Origin: Mya arenaria
Lineage: Eukaryota; Mollusca; Bivalvia; Myida; Myidae
NCBI RefSeq assembly: GCF_026914265.1
Contig: NC_069126.1
Location: 24,281,473 to 24,345,472, forward strand
Direction of reading: 5' to 3'
Length of the DNA: 64,000 bases
Position numbers and translations under genes: made by a program. Position 1 is the stretch's first letter; every line of letters starts with the position of its first letter. A model generated the notes under the pieces. That model saw only the letters and a list, made by a program, of their open reading frames with translations. It was not told the DNA's origin and made no database searches. Shown piece by piece: positions 59,908 through 64,000 of the stretch.

Positions 59908-62900
59908 GCACTACCTTAACTACTACGACAATGATTGACTTTACTACAATAACGGCCCTGATACCAACTTCTAGATCACCAGTTCAACTACTGTGACGGT
60001 GATCAGCACTACCTTTTTAACTACAACAACAATGATTAGCTTTACTACTATAACCACACTAATAACAACTTCTAGATCACCAGTTCAACTACTGTGACCG
60101 TGATCAGTACTACCTTTTTAACTACAACAACAATGATTAGCTTTACTACTATAACCACACTTATAACAACTTCTAGATCACCAGTTCCACTACTGAGACA
60201 GTGATCAGCACTACCTTAACTACTATGACAATAATCGACTTAACTACTACTACCGCACTGATAACAACTTCGAGATCATAAATTCTACTACTGTGACAGT
60301 GATCAGCACTACCTTAAATACTACGACAATGAGCGGCTTTACTACAATATCGGCACTGATAACTTCTAGATCACCAGTTCTACTTCTGTGACAGTGATCA
60401 GCACTACCTTTTTAACTACTACAACAATGATTAGCTTTACTACTACTACCGCACTGAAAACTTCTAGATCACCAGTTCAACTACTGCGACAGTGATCAGC
60501 ACTACCCTTTTAACTACTACAACAATGATTAGCTTTACTACTACTACTGCACTGAAAACTTCTAGATCATCAGTTCAACTACTGTGACAGTGATCAGCAC
60601 TACCTGTTTAACAACAACAATGATTTGCTTAACTATTACGCACTGAAGACAACTTCTAGGGTCAATGATTAGCTTTACTACTACTACTGCACTGAAAACT
60701 TCTAGATCACCAGTTCAACTACTGTGACAGTGATCAGCACTCCCTTTTTCACTACAACAACAAAGTTTTGCTGAATTTCTACTATTACCACACTGATGAC
60801 AACTTCTCGAACTTTTTAACTACAACAACAATGATTAGCTTTACAACTATAACCACACTGATAACAACTTCTATATCACCAGTTCTACTACTGTGACAGT
60901 GATCAGCACTACCTTAACTACTACGACAATAATCGACTTAACTACTACTACCGCACTGATAACTTCTAGATCATAAGTTCTACTACTCTGACAGTGATCA
61001 GCACTACCTTAACTACTACGACAATGAGCGGCTTTACTACAATATCGGCACTGATAACTTCTAGATCACCAGTTCTACTACTGTGACAGTGATCAGCAAA
61101 ACCTTTTTAACTACTACAACAATGATTGGCTTTACTACTATAACCACACTGATAACAACTTCTAGATCACCAGTTCTACTACTGTGACAGTGATCAGCAC
61201 TACCTTTTAACTACTACAACAATGATTGGCTTTACTACTATAACCACACTGATAACAACTTCTAGATCACCAGTTCTACTACTGTGACAGTGATCAGCAC
61301 TACCTTAACTACTACAACAATGATTAGCTTTACTACTATAACCACACTGATAACAACTTCTAGATCACCAGTTCTACTACTGTGACAGTGATCAGCACTA
61401 CCTTAACTACTACAACAATGATTGGCTTTACTATAACCACACTGATAACAACTTCTAGATCACCAGTTCTACTACTGTGACAGTGATCAGCACTACCTTT
61501 TAACTACTACAACAATGATTGGCTTTACTACTATAACCACACTGATAACAACTTCTAGATCACCAGTTCTACTACTGTGACAGTGATCAGCACTACCTTT
61601 TAACTACAACAATGATTGGCTTTACTACTATAACCACACTGATAACAACTTCTAGATCACCAGTTCTACTACTGTGACAGTGATCAGCACTACCTTTTAA
61701 CTACTACAACAATGATTGGCTTTACTACTATAACCACACAGATAACAACTTCTAGATCACCAGTTCTACTACTGTGACAGTGATCAGCACTACCTTTTAA
61801 CTACACAACAATGATTGCTTTACTACCATAACCACACTGATAACAACTTCTAGATCACCAGTTCTACTACTGTGACAGTGATCAGCACTACCTTTTAACT
61901 ACTACAACAATGATTGGCTTTACTACTATAACCACACTGATAACAACTTCTAGATCACCAGTTCTACTACTGTGACAGTGATCAGCACTACCTTTAACTA
62001 CTACAACAATGATTGGCTTTACTACTATAACCACACTGATAACAACTTCTAGATCACCAGTTCTACTACTGTGACAGTGATCAGCACTACCTTAACTACT
62101 ACAACAATGATTGGCTTTACTACTATAACCACACTGATAACAACTTCTAGATCACCAGTTCTACTACTGTGACAGTGATCAGCACTACCTTTTAACTACT
62201 ACAACAATGATTGGCTTTACTACCATAACCACACTGATAACAACTTCTAGATCACCAGTTCTACTACTGTGACAGTGATCAGCACTACCTTTTAACTACT
62301 AAACAATGATTGGCTTACTACCATAACCACACTGATAACAACTTCTAGATCACCAGTTCTACTACTGTGACAGTGATCAGCACTACCTTTTAACTACTAC
62401 AACAATGATTGGCTTTACTACTATAACCACACTGATAACAACTTCTAATCACCAGTTCTACTACTGTGACAGTGATCAGCACTACCTTTTAACTACAACA
62501 ACAATGATTGGCTTTACTACTATAACACACTGATAACAACTTCTAGATCACCAGTTCTACTACTGTGACAGTGATCAGCACTACCTTAACTACTACGACA
62601 ATAATCGACTTAACTACTACTACCGCACTGGTAACTTCTAGATCACCAGTTCTACTACTGTGACAGTGATCAGCACTACCTTTTAACTACTACACAATGA
62701 TGGCTTACTACTATAACCACACTGATAACAACTTCTAGATCACCAGTTCTACTACTGTGACAGTGATCAGCACTACCTTTTAACTACTACAACAATGATT
62801 GGCTTTACTACTATAACCACACTGATAACAACTTCTAGATCACCAGTTCTACTACTGTGACAGTGATCAGCACTACCTTTAACTACAACAACAATGATTG

Positions 62901-64000
62901 GCTTTACTACATACCACACTGATAAACTTCTAGATCAGTTCTACTACTGACAGTGATCAGCACTACCTTAACTACTACGACAATGACGGCTTTACTACTA
63001 TCGCACTGATAACTTCTAGATCACCAGTTCTACTACTGTGACAGTGATCAGCACTACCTTAACTACTACGACAATGAGCGGCTTTACTACAATATCGGCA
63101 CTGATAACTTCTAGATATACCAGTTCTACTACTGTGACAGTGATCAGCACTACCTTAACTACTACAACAATGAGCTTTACTACAATAACCACTGATAACA
63201 ACTTCTAGATCACCAGTTCTACTACTGTGACAGTGATCAGCACTACCTTTTAACTACTACAACAATGATTGGCTTTACTACTATAACCACACTGATAACA
63301 ACTTCTAGATCACCAGTTCTACTACTGTGACAGTGATCAGCACTACCTTTTAACTACTACAACAATGATTGGCTTTACTACTATAACCACACTGATAACA
63401 ACTTCTAGATCACCAGTTCTACTACTGTGACAGTGATCAGCACTACCTTTTAACTACTACAACAATGATTGGCTTTACTACTATAACCACACTGATAACA
63501 ACTTCTAGATCACCAGTTCTACTACTGTGACAGTGATCAGCACTACCTTTTAACTACTACAACAATGATTGGCTTTACTACTATAACCACACTGATAACA
63601 ACTTCTAGATCACCAGTTCTACTACTGTGACAGTGATCAGCACTACTTTTAACTACTACAACAATGATTGGCTTTACTACTATAACCACACTGATAACAA
63701 CTTCTAGATCACCAGTTCTACTACTGTGACAGTGATCAGCACTACCTTTTAACTACAACAACAATGATTGGCTTTACTACTATAACCACACTGATAACAA
63801 CTTCTAGATCACCAGTTCTACTACTGTGACAGTGATCAGCACTACCTTTTAACTACAACAACAATGATTGGCTTTACTACTATAACCACACTGATAACAA
63901 CTTCTAGATCACCAGTTCACTACTGTGACAGTGATCAGCACTACCTTTTAACTACTACAACAATGATTGGCTTTACTACTATAACCACACTGATAACAAC
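59908..64000. repeat. ~100-bp satellite array, about 40 units, continues past window end
   Basis: The dominant unit is 100 bp (e.g. 63301 to 63401): acttctagatcaccagttct, actactgtgacagtgatcag, cactaccttttaactactac, aacaatgattggctttacta, ctataaccacactgataaca. Shorter 93-98-bp variants (agcggctttactacaatatc; cgacttaactactactacc) are mixed in at 60200-61100 and 62570-63180, and runs of near-identical units occur at 61100-62500 and 63200-64000. The plus strand is Thr-rich in one frame, but the 100-bp period breaks the frame each unit. Confidence 0.95.

Noticed and set aside
1-64000. CRISPR array, rRNA, retrovirus or LTR element, Polinton
   Set aside because: Tandem arrays here lack the equal-repeat/unique-spacer pattern; no rRNA core, gag/pol, capsid or integrase frames were seen.

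Overview
The window looks like nuclear DNA from a metazoan, most likely a bivalve mollusc (inference). It is AT-rich, its genes are split by short and long introns with GT/AG junctions, and it is packed with short inverted-repeat elements, tRNA-derived SINE-like pieces and minisatellites. No rRNA, tRNA gene, CRISPR array or prokaryotic operon is visible. Most open frames longer than 60 codons are accidental or come from repeats.

Three protein-coding loci can be supported by exon phase. (1) 22357-23591, plus: the last two visible exons of a pentameric ligand-gated ion channel, nicotinic-receptor-like, with four membrane helices but without either Cys-loop cysteine. (2) 24762-35063 (possibly about 35097), minus: ten phase-compatible exons of a kexin/furin-type proprotein convertase, covering the second half of the catalytic domain, the P domain and a Cys-rich tail. 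The exons with the catalytic Asp and His are not seen. Genes 1 and 2 converge tail to tail. (3) 48208-53566, plus: seven exons of an unrecognised, probably nuclear protein with a small N-terminal domain, a coiled coil, a Ser/Thr/Ala-rich stretch and a basic C-terminus.

A full-looking LINE (about 42797-47650, minus) lies just upstream of gene 3. Its ORF1 and ORF2 are both open and share one reading frame, separated by a single TAG. ORF2 has no upstream ATG, so stop-codon readthrough or non-AUG re-initiation is suggested.

Layout: 1-6.1 kb holds MITEs and a SINE. At 6.3-12.4 kb there is a possible spliced non-coding transcript with MITEs and a tandem-repeat element. At 12.6-16.6 kb there are three tandem arrays, one built on a perfect 14+1+14 nt palindrome. 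At 16.8-22.3 kb there is a CpG-richer patch and a 544-bp hairpin-bearing tandem duplication. Genes 1 and 2 follow, with several MITEs, a foldback element and LINE ends inside the convertase introns. At 35-42.8 kb there are dispersed repeats. The LINE and gene 3 come next. At 54-58.5 kb there are small minisatellites and a duplicated pyrimidine-rich block. From 59.3 kb to the window end is a large satellite, with a ~38-bp unit passing into a ~100-bp unit, and one MITE half inserted near its edge.
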